Shown piece by piece: positions 31,278-38,805 of a stretch of DNA of 45,699 bases (within the stretch, counting starts at the first letter, position 1; every line of letters starts with the position of its first letter). The stretch spans positions 1 through 45,699 of the forward strand of contig JAAWNY010000020.1 in assembly GCA_022799175.1 (NCBI GenBank). The letters run 5' to 3'. Origin of the DNA: Lachnospiraceae bacterium. GTDB lineage: Bacteria; Bacillota; Clostridia; Lachnospirales; Lachnospiraceae. The notes under the pieces are model-generated. The model did no database searches. It saw only the letters and a program-made list of their open reading frames with translations, and had not been told where the DNA came from. The position numbers were made by a program, and so were the translations under genes.

Positions 31278-32603
31278 ATGGTAGGTTTTAAAGTAGTAAT
31301 CGTTGGCGGCGGTTCCAGTCACACTCCTGGTATCATTCAAAGTTTAGTGGGAAATCTGGATCGTTTTCCGCTTCAGAAGCTGGTGCTTTATGACATTGAC
31401 CCAGACCGTTTGGAGCTGGTTGACACCCTCTGCCAATCTTTGATTGCAAAGCTGGATCCGGCGTGCGTTTATTTTACTACCACAGATCCCAAGGAGGCAT
31501 TTACGGACATTGATTTTGCCTTTGCCCAGATTCGCCAAGGTGGTTTAAAAATGCGTGAGAAGGATGAGAAAATTTCCTTGGAGTTTGGTGTGGTGGGACA
31601 GGAGACCTGCGGTCCCGGTGGTATGGCTTACGGTTTGCGTTCCATTCCTGGTGTATTCCAAGTGATTGACGATATTCGCACTTATGCACCGGAAGCCTGG
31701 ATTATTAATTATTCCAATCCGGCAGCTATCGTGGCGGAGGCTACCCGCCGTCAGTATCACAATTACAAGATTTTGAATATTTGCGATATGCCGGTGGCAA
31801 TCATGCTGTCCTTTGCCAAGATGTTGGGTCTAGAAAAATATAATGACTTAGATCCTGTGTACTTTGGGCTGAATCATTTTGGATGGTGGACGAAGCTCTT
31901 TGATAAAACTGGCGAGGATAGGATGCCGGAATTAAAGGAGAAGATCATGCAGTTTGGTCTGGCAGCTTCCCATGACAAGCATCACTCTGACCCTTCCTGG
32001 CGTCACACTTGGGAGAATTTCAAGGAAATCCTCACCGATTTTCCGGAATTTCTGCCCAACACCTATTTGCAGTATTATCTATATGCAAAAGAGTGTGTGG
32101 AGACCAGTGATCCCAACTATACCAGAGCGAATATGGTGATGGACGGACGGGAAAAGGATATGTATGATCAGGTTCGTTTGATCAAAGAAAGTGGCGGTAC
32201 CCATGAGGTCAATTTGAATCTATTTAACGCATTTGGTGACTTTATTGTAGATGTGGCTTGTTCCATTGCCTATAACAATGCAGATCGATATCTGGTGATT
32301 GTGGAGAATAACGGTTCTATCCCAGCATTGCCAAACGATGCCATGGTGGAAGTGCCTTGTTATCTGCGCAAATGGGGTCCGGAGCCAGTGGTTATTGGGG
32401 AGATTCCTCAGTTCCACTTAGGTATGATGCAGCAGCAGTTGGCAGCCGAGAAACTGATTGTGGATGCTTACTTTGAGAATTCCTATCAGAAAGCTCTGGA
32501 GGCGTTTACCATGAACAAGACCGTTCCGTCAGCCAAGATAGCCAGAAAGATTCTCGACAAGATGATTGAAGCTAACAAGGGTTATTGGCCGGAATTGAGG
32601 TAA
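31278..32603 (+). CDS. glvA: 6-phospho-alpha-glucosidase, glycoside hydrolase family 4
   Basis: The 441-residue GH4 enzyme hydrolyses phosphorylated alpha-glucosides (for example maltose-6-phosphate) inside the cell, using NAD and a divalent metal. The N terminus has the Rossmann motif VVIVGGGSSHTPGIIQSL. Then follow QIRQGGLKMREKDEKI, ETCGPGGMAYGLRSIP, NYSNPAAIVAEATRR and the metal-site cysteine in NICDMPV. The C-D-M-P form is typical of the alpha-glucosidase branch, unlike the CelF branch, which has C-N-V-P. NHFGWW supplies the conserved His. It precedes the PTS transporter by 10 bp and has AAAGGGG before the ATG. The gene name follows the Bacillus GlvA/MalH parallel. Confidence 0.9.
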   Translation: MVGFKVVIVGGGSSHTPGIIQSLVGNLDRFPLQKLVLYDIDPDRLELVDTLCQSLIAKLDPACVYFTTTDPKEAFTDIDFAFAQIRQGGLKMREKDEKISLEFGVVGQETCGPGGMAYGLRSIPGVFQVIDDIRTYAPEAWIINYSNPAAIVAEATRRQYHNYKILNICDMPVAIMLSFAKMLGLEKYNDLDPVYFGLNHFGWWTKLFDKTGEDRMPELKEKIMQFGLAASHDKHHSDPSWRHTWENFKEILTDFPEFLPNTYLQYYLYAKECVETSDPNYTRANMVMDGREKDMYDQVRLIKESGGTHEVNLNLFNAFGDFIVDVACSIAYNNADRYLVIVENNGSIPALPNDAMVEVPCYLRKWGPEPVVIGEIPQFHLGMMQQQLAAEKLIVDAYFENSYQKALEAFTMNKTVPSAKIARKILDKMIEANKGYWPELR

Positions 32604-32613
32604 GGAGGCGCTT

Positions 32614-34176
32614 ATGAAAGAAAAATTTTCCTTCTCCCAGTTTCAGAAGCTGGGCAAGGTGCTTATGACACCAGTTATGATCATGCCCATCGCCGGAATC
32701 TTGGTAGGTATCGGATCGGCTTTTACCACCAAGAATATCGTAGAATTGATGCCGTTTTTGGGCGCCACCTATGTTCGGCTATTCTTTAATCTTTTAAAGG
32801 CTATGGGAAATACAGTCAATTCCTACCTTCCCATCATCTTTGCGGTTTCCGTGGCCGTGGGTTATGCCAAAAAGGAAAAGGGTATTGCTGCTCTCTGTAG
32901 TGTCATTGGTTTTTTGGCCATGAATAATGTGATGAATGTGCTTCTCACCGGTCTGGGTAAACTGGATCCGTCTGCTATGACTACCGGACAGTCTATGGTC
33001 ATGGGGATTGCCTCCCTAGATACAGGGGTGTTTGGCGGCATCTTGGTGGGACTTTTAGTGGCAAAATTACATAATAAATATTACAATATTCAACTGCCGC
33101 CGATTCTGGGAATCTTTTCAGGAACGAAATTTGTGCCTATGGTTACTCTTCTCGGCTGTTCGGCTCTGGGGTTTGTGATGGCATTTGTTTGGCCGATTGC
33201 CCAGAACGGCTTGACTCTGATGGGACAGCTGATTTATAATACCGGCGCGGCCGGAAGCGTGATTTATGGGTTAAGTGAGCGCGCGCTTTTGCCTTTTGGT
33301 TTGCATCATTTTATTTACACTCCGTTCTTCTTTACAAATTTGGGTGGTTCCATGACCATCGACGGCAATGTGGTGGAAGGAGCGTTAAACATTTACAATG
33401 CGATTCTGGCTTCTCCAGATACTATGTTCGATATCAACATTTCTCGTTTTGTTATGAACGGAAAGGTGATTTTCGCCATGTTCGGTATGCCGGGTGCTGC
33501 GCTGGCTATCTATCAGACGGCAAAGCCGGAGAAAAAGCAGCAGGTAAAAGCACTATTGATTGCAGCAGTGATTCCATCTATTTTCACAGGAATTACCGAG
33601 CCTATTGAGTATTCTTTCTTATTTGTAGCGCCCTTGTTATTTGTGGTTCATGCTGGATTTGCCGGATTGGCTTATCTTTTAACTTACTTGTTTCAGGTAA
33701 ACATTCCTGGGCCTAGTGCTTTTGGCGGCCCCTTCCTTAGTACTATTTTCAATGGTATCATGCAGTCGGGCAAAGGTTCTAACTGGATTTGGGTATTTAT
33801 CTTGGGTGCGATTTTCTTTGTGTTATACTATGGAACATTCCGGTTTATGATTCTGAAGTTTGACTATAAGACTCCTGGACGAGAGGCGGATGAGGAGGAA
33901 GTCAAGCCCTTGGGCGGGAAAAAGGTCAGCGATGATATTCTGAATGTGATTATCGCCGGTCTGGGCGGTGCAGATAATATTTTAAATGTGGATGCCTGTT
34001 TTACTCGGCTGAGAGTCAAGGTCAAGGATAAGGCATTGGTTATGTCAGACAATGAGTGGAAATCCCAGACAGGAGCCAACGGGGTGGTGAGTGTCAACGA
34101 CGGGGTACAGATTATCTATGGCACCAAGGCTGATATCTATAAAAATAATATTAAAAATCTTTTGGGGATGGAGTAA
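32614..34176 (+). CDS. glvC: PTS alpha-glucoside-specific IICB component
   Basis: The 520-residue membrane protein transports and phosphorylates an alpha-glucoside. The IIC domain (residues 1 to about 415, about ten hydrophobic spans) starts FSQFQKLGKVLMTPVMIMPIAGILVGIGSAF. It contains GLHHFIYTPFFFTNLGGSM and GITEPIEYSFLFVAPLLFVVHA. The IIB domain follows a charged linker; VDACFTRLRVKVKD holds the Cys that is phosphorylated. No IIA domain is fused, so a separate glucose-type IIA must serve it. AAGGAGG precedes the ATG. It is co-transcribed with the GH4 gene, whose product splits the imported phospho-sugar. Confidence 0.92.
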   Translation: MKEKFSFSQFQKLGKVLMTPVMIMPIAGILVGIGSAFTTKNIVELMPFLGATYVRLFFNLLKAMGNTVNSYLPIIFAVSVAVGYAKKEKGIAALCSVIGFLAMNNVMNVLLTGLGKLDPSAMTTGQSMVMGIASLDTGVFGGILVGLLVAKLHNKYYNIQLPPILGIFSGTKFVPMVTLLGCSALGFVMAFVWPIAQNGLTLMGQLIYNTGAAGSVIYGLSERALLPFGLHHFIYTPFFFTNLGGSMTIDGNVVEGALNIYNAILASPDTMFDINISRFVMNGKVIFAMFGMPGAALAIYQTAKPEKKQQVKALLIAAVIPSIFTGITEPIEYSFLFVAPLLFVVHAGFAGLAYLLTYLFQVNIPGPSAFGGPFLSTIFNGIMQSGKGSNWIWVFILGAIFFVLYYGTFRFMILKFDYKTPGREADEEEVKPLGGKKVSDDILNVIIAGLGGADNILNVDACFTRLRVKVKDKALVMSDNEWKSQTGANGVVSVNDGVQIIYGTKADIYKNNIKNLLGME

Positions 34177-34200
34177 ATAAATATAGATGTTTGGTAAAGG

Positions 34201-34236
34201 CATCCGGTTCGGAAATTTTTCCGGCCGGGTGTTTTT
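34201..34236 (+). terminator. Terminator after the PTS gene
   Basis: CATCCGG pairs with CCGGGTG (G-U allowed), with an inner CGG/CCG stem around an A/T loop, followed by TTTTT (34201-34236). Confidence 0.8.
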
Positions 34237-34294
34237 GCTGGAGGAAATCTCTTTTCCATAGGGGTGGTCAAGAAAAAGTTAAGGAAGAAGAGCG

Positions 34295-34323
34295 TTGAAA
34301 GTTTTCGTGCCTTGTGGTAGACT
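34295..34323 (+). promoter_or_regulatory. Promoter for mscL
   Basis: TTGAAA (34295-34300) and TAGACT (34318-34323) are separated by 17 bp, about 54 bp before the mscL start. Confidence 0.55.
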
Positions 34324-34376
34324 GGAAAGAATTGACGGATATAGATATAAAAATGAAAAAGAGCAGGAGGTACTTG

Positions 34377-34790
34377 ATGAAAAAATTTATGGAGGAGTTC
34401 CGCGCATTTGCTTTACGGGGAAATGTGATGGATATGGCGGTAGGTGTGATTATCGGAGGCGCTTTTTCTGGAATTGTTACATCGCTGACGGATAATTTTA
34501 TTAATCCGATTTTGAATATGTGTACGGGTCATGAGATGTATTCTTTGCAGGATATGGCCGGGTTTGTGTCAGCGTTTTTGTCATCCGTAGTGAATTTTTT
34601 CATAATGGCATTTATTTTGTTTTGCTTGATGAAGGTAGTAAACAAAGCGGCTGGTCTGGGAAAAAAGAAGGAGGAAGAGACGCCTTTAGCAGCTCCTGCG
34701 GTTAAGATATGTCCGTTTTGCAAAAGCGAGATTTCTGTGGAGGCAACACGCTGCCCATTTTGTACTTCCGAGATATTAAAAGAAGAATAA
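34377..34790 (+). CDS. mscL: Large-conductance mechanosensitive channel with C-terminal zinc ribbon
   Basis: The ATG at 34377, 8 bp after AGGAGG, gives 137 residues. MKKFMEEFRAFALRGNVMDMAVGVIIGGAFSGIVTSLTDNFINPIL is the MscL N-terminal amphipathic helix, pore-lining TM1 and first loop. FLSSVVNFFIMAFILFCLMKVVNKA is TM2. The usual C-terminal helical bundle is replaced or extended by ICPFCKSEISVEATRCPFC, two CPxC knuckles 13 residues apart that look like a zinc ribbon. The channel relieves osmotic downshock; the zinc site could affect assembly or gating, which is inference. Confidence 0.93.
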   Translation: MKKFMEEFRAFALRGNVMDMAVGVIIGGAFSGIVTSLTDNFINPILNMCTGHEMYSLQDMAGFVSAFLSSVVNFFIMAFILFCLMKVVNKAAGLGKKKEEETPLAAPAVKICPFCKSEISVEATRCPFCTSEILKEE

Positions 34791-34798
34791 TCCAGATA

Positions 34799-34845
34799 AA
34801 AAGAGGCGGGAGCTGTCTGTCCCAGACAGGCGTCCCGCTTTTTAT
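34799..34845. terminator. Bidirectional terminator between mscL and the ABC ATPase gene
   Basis: GCGGGA (34806-34811) pairs with TCCCGC (34833-34838), with an inner CTGTCTG/CAGACAG stem. A-rich sequence lies on the left and TTTTTAT on the right, so it can end both convergent transcripts. Confidence 0.85.
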
Positions 34846-34853
34846 AATGGTTA

Positions 34854-35624
34854 TTATTCCTGTTCCTTTTGGAGCTGCTCCCATACGAGATTAAAATACA
34901 CGGAAAATTCCGGGGCATTTCTGCGCTTTAAGGGACTGTTATATTCCGGAGGAAAATTTATAGGAAGCAAACTTTTTATTCGTCCAGGACGATGAGAAAG
35001 GATAATGATTCGGTCTGCCACGCTGATGGCTTCGGACAAGTCATGGGTGATTAATATGGCCGTTTTTTCGGCGCTACGAATGATACTGCTGATATCATCA
35101 CATACAGATAATCGGGTCTGATAGTCCAAGGCAGAGAATGGTTCATCTAAAAGAAGCAGGTCCGGTTTTAAGGCCAGCGTACGGATCAAGGCCGCTCGCT
35201 GGCGCATTCCGCCGGAAAGTTCGGAAGGCCGGGCCTGCTCAAAGCCTCCCAAACCGTAGGCTTGTAGCATTTCAAAGAGATTTTGTCGCGTATGGTTATC
35301 AAGCTTTTTCTGGATTTCCAGTCCCAGAGCGACATTGCCATAGATATTACGCCATTCAAACAAGTGATCCTTTTGAAGCATGTAGCCAATGCCAGCATGT
35401 TCTTCTTCGACTGGAACCCCATCGATCCAAATAGAACCTTCTTCCGGCTGGATCAAGCCACAAAGAAGGGAGAGCAAAGTGGATTTGCCACAGCCGGACG
35501 GTCCGACTATGGCAAGAAATTCTCCTGTTGGGACCGTAAAGGATATATCAGAAAGGGCGGGAGTCTCGCCATCTGGTGTATGATAGGAATAATGAATCCC
35601 GCGGACCTCCAGTTTTGGTTTCAT
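34854..35624 (-). CDS. ABC transporter ATP-binding protein (SsuB/TauB type)
   Basis: The 256-residue cytoplasmic ATPase has Walker A GPSGCGKST, Q-loop LQKDHLFEW, signature LSGGMRQR, Walker B LLLLDEPFSALD and the H-loop ITHDLSEAISVADRI. The QKDHLFEWRN form and LSHRPGRI near the end are typical of nitrate/sulfonate/taurine-type systems. It stands alone between mscL and a divergent ZIP transporter gene. The only matching permease in the window is at 25703-26551, and no binding-protein gene is seen. Confidence 0.93.
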   Translation of the reverse strand: MKPKLEVRGIHYSYHTPDGETPALSDISFTVPTGEFLAIVGPSGCGKSTLLSLLCGLIQPEEGSIWIDGVPVEEEHAGIGYMLQKDHLFEWRNIYGNVALGLEIQKKLDNHTRQNLFEMLQAYGLGGFEQARPSELSGGMRQRAALIRTLALKPDLLLLDEPFSALDYQTRLSVCDDISSIIRSAEKTAILITHDLSEAISVADRIIILSHRPGRIKSLLPINFPPEYNSPLKRRNAPEFSVYFNLVWEQLQKEQE

Positions 35625-35731
35625 AGGTTACCTCCTAAAATCTGCCATATCCTAAAATATGAAAGGATAACAGGGAATGTGCTGGAACCCTTTTACAGGA
35701 TTTCAATATACTGGATACAGGGAGGTGTGAT

Positions 35732-36535
35732 ATGAGTAATATTGTATTGATGGCTTTGCTTGCGACCTTGGGAACCTGGTCGGTGACAGCGTTAGGAGCG
35801 GCGACAGTGGTGTTTTTTCGCTCACCGAACCCGAAGGCACTGAATCTTATGTTGGGATTTGCTTCGGGAGTGATGATTGCTGCAAGCTTCTGGTCGTTGC
35901 TGCAACCGGCGATTGAACAGGCGGAACAGATGTCTGGTCTACCGGCTTATTTAGTGGCGACGATGGGATTTCTGTCAGGTGCTCTGTTCATGTGGGGTTC
36001 AGATAAAATTGTTTCTTATGCCCGCGGTCGGGTAAATCATTCGGTGGGAAAGGCAGATGAAAAATTAAACCGCATTATTATGCTTGTACTCTCTATTACT
36101 TTACACAATATACCAGAAGGGCTGGCAGTGGGGGTTGCTTTTGGTGCATTGCCAAAAGAAGGATACCTGATGGAAAGCCTGATGGGAGCGATAACGATTG
36201 CCGTCGGCATCGGACTGCAGAATTTTCCGGAGGGAGCGGCGGTATCGATTCCTCTCAGGCGGGAGGGATTTTCTAGAAAAAAGAGTTTCTTGTTGGGGCA
36301 GGCATCCGGAATGGTGGAGCCGATTGCCGGAGTCATCGGAGCGATGTTGGTCGTCTATGTGGAGGCAATTTTGCCGTATGCGTTGTCTTTTGCTGCCGGG
36401 GCGATGATATTGGTGGCAGTTCATGAGCTGATACCAGAATGTCAAAGAAATCAGAAAGCACAGCCATATTTTGCGACAATGGGAATTGTGACGGGATTTG
36501 CGACAATGATGCTGTTGGATGTGATGCTGGGATAG
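35732..36535 (+). CDS. ZIP-family metal transporter (ZupT/GufA-like)
   Basis: The 267-residue membrane protein has about eight hydrophobic segments. The ZIP metal-binding helices are visible as TLHNIPEGLAVGVAFG and GIGLQNFPEGAAVSIPL, carrying the H-N-x-P-E-G and Q-N-F-P-E-G motifs. A further conserved motif is AAGAMILVAVHELIPE. ZIP proteins import zinc, iron or manganese into the cytoplasm. GGGAGG precedes the ATG at 35732. It begins a stretch of metal-related genes. Metal specificity cannot be read. Confidence 0.92.
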   Translation: MSNIVLMALLATLGTWSVTALGAATVVFFRSPNPKALNLMLGFASGVMIAASFWSLLQPAIEQAEQMSGLPAYLVATMGFLSGALFMWGSDKIVSYARGRVNHSVGKADEKLNRIIMLVLSITLHNIPEGLAVGVAFGALPKEGYLMESLMGAITIAVGIGLQNFPEGAAVSIPLRREGFSRKKSFLLGQASGMVEPIAGVIGAMLVVYVEAILPYALSFAAGAMILVAVHELIPECQRNQKAQPYFATMGIVTGFATMMLLDVMLG

Positions 36536-36667
36536 AGATATGGCGAGGAACGAGCAGTATTTGGCTGTGTTTACAGGAGGTTAAACGTTCCGTTCCTAAA
36601 GTCCTGAGCCAAATTCTGCCTGCTTTCTTTGGCGTTTTATGGAGTATTTCCCCTGTTGATAGCGCCC

Positions 36668-36696
36668 TTGCCATTTTTCATACCCCATGATACAAT
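36668..36696 (+). promoter_or_regulatory. Promoter for the MATE gene
   Basis: TTGCCA (36668-36673) and TACAAT (36691-36696) are separated by 17 bp and end 32 bp before the start codon. Confidence 0.6.
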
Positions 36697-36728
36697 GACA
36701 CCATCTGGAGAAAAAAGGAAAGGATTTT

Positions 36729-38090
36729 ATGGCCATGAAGCGTCAGACAGAAGAGAAGAAAAATCAGATTACGGAAGGAAGAATCGGGAAACAGCTTTTG
36801 CTGTTCTTTTTTCCGATTTTGTTCGGAACTTTTTTTCAGCAACTGTACAATGCGGCGGATGCGATGATTGTTGGGCGCTTTGTAGGCAAAGAGGCGCTGT
36901 CAGCGGTGGCAGGTTCTACGGGGATGCTGACACAGATGGTGGTGGGATTTTTTGTTGGTCTTTCTTCGGGAGCTGCTGTGCTGGTATCACAATACTACGG
37001 GGCAGAACGAGAGGAGATGGTGGGCTATGCCGTCCATACTTTTATGGCGTTCAGTATTTTGGCAGGACTGGTGATGACTGGCCTGGGATTGATTTTGACA
37101 CCGTGGATGTTGGAGGCGATGGGAACGCCGACGGAAGTGTTGGATATGTCGATTCTCTATCTGCGCGTTTATTTTGGCGGCATTGTCGGAAACCTGATAT
37201 ACAATTCAGGAGCGGCGATTCTGCGAGCAGTGGGTGATTCCAAGCGACCGCTATATTTTTTGATCAGTAGCTGTTTGATCAATATTGTGCTGGATGTGCT
37301 GTTGGTGGTGATTTGCGATCTGGGAGTGCTAGGGGCGGCTTTGGCGACAATTTTATGTCAGGCTATGAGTGCAGTGATGGTGATTGTCGCTTTGATGCGG
37401 ACAAGGGATATGCATCACTTAGAGTGGCGTCAGGTACGCATGGATTCGCGGATGCTGCAGCGGATGGTACGGATTGGTTTTCCGTCGGGATTACAGTCGG
37501 TAATGTATGGTATTTCCAATGTGATTATTCAGTCGGCAATTAACTCTTTGGGAACGAATTCGGTGGCTGCCTGGGCTGCTTACAGTAAGATAGACAGCAT
37601 TTTCTGGATGGTAGTCAGCGCTTTTGGAATTGCTGTGACTACCTTTGTCGGGCAGAACTTTGGGGCCGGAAGAATGGAACGGGTTCGGGGTGGTATCCGA
37701 AGTTGTATGGCGATGACGCTGGTCTCTTCGGCTGTACTGTCAGTGGTTGTTTTTAACTGGGGAATCTATGGATTCGGATTATTCACCTCGGATCAGGAAG
37801 TGGTGACTATCGGTGTGGCGATGATGCGTTATCTGTCGCCGCTGTATGTAACTTACGTGTCGATAGAGATTCTTTCTGGTGCTTTGCGGGGAGTGGGAGA
37901 TTGCTGGATGCCGATGCTCTTATGTTGTGGAGGCGTCTGTGTATTGCGGGTTTTTTGGGTGTTGGTGGCAGTGCCATTGAAACGGGATATGTATACGATT
38001 ATGTTTAGCTATCCGTTGACCTGGGTGGTGACGACGATTTTGTTTGTGGTATATTATTTCTTCTTTAGTCAATTAAAGAAGAAACCGTAA
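36729..38090 (+). CDS. MATE-family efflux transporter
   Basis: The 453-residue protein has about twelve membrane spans in two related halves. Each half shows the MATE pattern: LLLFFFPILFGTFFQQLYNAADAMIVGRFVGKEALSAVAGSTGML in the first and MVRIGFPSGLQSVMYGISNVIIQSAINSLGTNSVAAWAAYSKIDSIFWM in the second. These proteins expel cationic drugs or metabolites using Na+ or H+. AAAGGAAAGG precedes the ATG at 36729. It has its own promoter, and no regulator is adjacent. Substrate unknown. Confidence 0.93.
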   Translation: MAMKRQTEEKKNQITEGRIGKQLLLFFFPILFGTFFQQLYNAADAMIVGRFVGKEALSAVAGSTGMLTQMVVGFFVGLSSGAAVLVSQYYGAEREEMVGYAVHTFMAFSILAGLVMTGLGLILTPWMLEAMGTPTEVLDMSILYLRVYFGGIVGNLIYNSGAAILRAVGDSKRPLYFLISSCLINIVLDVLLVVICDLGVLGAALATILCQAMSAVMVIVALMRTRDMHHLEWRQVRMDSRMLQRMVRIGFPSGLQSVMYGISNVIIQSAINSLGTNSVAAWAAYSKIDSIFWMVVSAFGIAVTTFVGQNFGAGRMERVRGGIRSCMAMTLVSSAVLSVVVFNWGIYGFGLFTSDQEVVTIGVAMMRYLSPLYVTYVSIEILSGALRGVGDCWMPMLLCCGGVCVLRVFWVLVAVPLKRDMYTIMFSYPLTWVVTTILFVVYYFFFSQLKKKP

Positions 38091-38165
38091 AGGGCAATGA
38101 GTGTTGAAAAGAAAGGGTTATTAGGGGGAAAAGATTTAAATGAGAATTTTTATCAATAAGCCATC

Positions 38166-38218
38166 TTGACTTTTTATTCCGTTCGTGTATAATAATCATG
38201 AAAATGATAATCGGTTTC
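38166..38218 (+). promoter_or_regulatory. Iron-responsive promoter of the feo genes with Fur-like box
   Basis: TTGACT (38166-38171) and TATAAT (38188-38193) are separated by 16 bp. GAAAATGATAATCGGTTTC (38200-38218) is an interrupted palindrome matching the classical 19-bp Fur box at 15 positions by eye and sits at +1. It predicts iron repression of feoA-feoA-feoB. Confidence 0.8.
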
Positions 38219-38249
38219 AAAATATTAAAACAGAAAGGAAGTGCGTCTG

Positions 38250-38465
38250 ATGCCGTTATCGATGATGGAACAAGGGGATGTCAGGAGTATTATGGAGTTT
38301 CGGGGACAGGAAGAGATGAAACGCCATTTGCAGGATCTGGGATTTATGAAAGGTGAGAAGGTCCGTGTAGTGGAAGAGAATCCTGGCGGGATGATTCTGG
38401 TAGTTAAGGGAGTGAAAATCGCTCTCAATCGTGCTCTGGCAAACCGGATTATCGTGACAGATTAG
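38250..38465 (+). CDS. feoA: FeoA-type protein, first copy
   Basis: The ATG at 38250 gives 71 residues with AGGAAGTG upstream. The SH3-like FeoA fold is indicated by MEFRGQEEMKRHLQDLGFMKGEKVRVVEENPGGMILVVKGVKIALNRALANRIIV. FeoA is a small cytoplasmic partner of the ferrous-iron transporter FeoB. A second feoA follows after 22 bp, then feoB. Two successive feoA genes occur in several Firmicutes, and the two products may act together. Confidence 0.9.
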   Translation: MPLSMMEQGDVRSIMEFRGQEEMKRHLQDLGFMKGEKVRVVEENPGGMILVVKGVKIALNRALANRIIVTD

Positions 38466-38487
38466 ACGTATATCAGGGAGGAATAAA

Positions 38488-38706
38488 ATGACGTTGAGAG
38501 ATCTAAAACCGGGACAGGAGGGGGTTGTGGTAGCGATTGCGGCTGCCGGTTCCATGAAACGGAGAATTATGGATATGGGAATTACTCCAGGAGTAAAGAT
38601 GCGGGTGATCAAAGTGGCCCCGTTTGGAGATCCGATCGAGGTGAATGTCAGAGGCTATGAACTGAGTCTTCGGAAAGAGGAAGCGCAGCAGATTGAGATG
38701 AGATAG
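38488..38706 (+). CDS. feoA: FeoA-type protein, second copy
   Basis: The 72-residue protein reads LRDLKPGQEGVVVAIAAAGSMKRRIMDMGITPGVKMRVIKVAPFGDPIEVNVRGYELSLRKEEAQQIEM, closer to classical FeoA than the first copy (the MDMGITPG and GDPIEVNVRGYELSLR motifs). GGGAGG precedes the ATG. It lies 99 bp before the feoB start. It should help FeoB-dependent Fe2+ import at the cytoplasmic membrane. Confidence 0.93.
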   Translation: MTLRDLKPGQEGVVVAIAAAGSMKRRIMDMGITPGVKMRVIKVAPFGDPIEVNVRGYELSLRKEEAQQIEMR

Positions 38707-38720
38707 GCGGCGTTTTTCTT

Positions 38721-38745
38721 TTGACAAATGGTTAGCAAATGCTAA
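38721..38745 (+). promoter_or_regulatory. Possible second iron/manganese-regulated site before feoB
   Basis: TTGACA (38721-38726) is followed by the inverted repeat TTAGCAAATGCTAA (38732-38745), overlapping the -35/-10 spacer. The TTAG-type repeat resembles DtxR/IdeR/MntR-like sites more than Fur boxes. The -10 is poor, so an additional regulated feoB promoter is only a possibility. Confidence 0.4.
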
Positions 38746-38805
38746 TCGATGATGGCTGGTTTTATAAAAAACGGAATTCAGGAGAACAAAAGGAGAAATA
38801 GAGTG

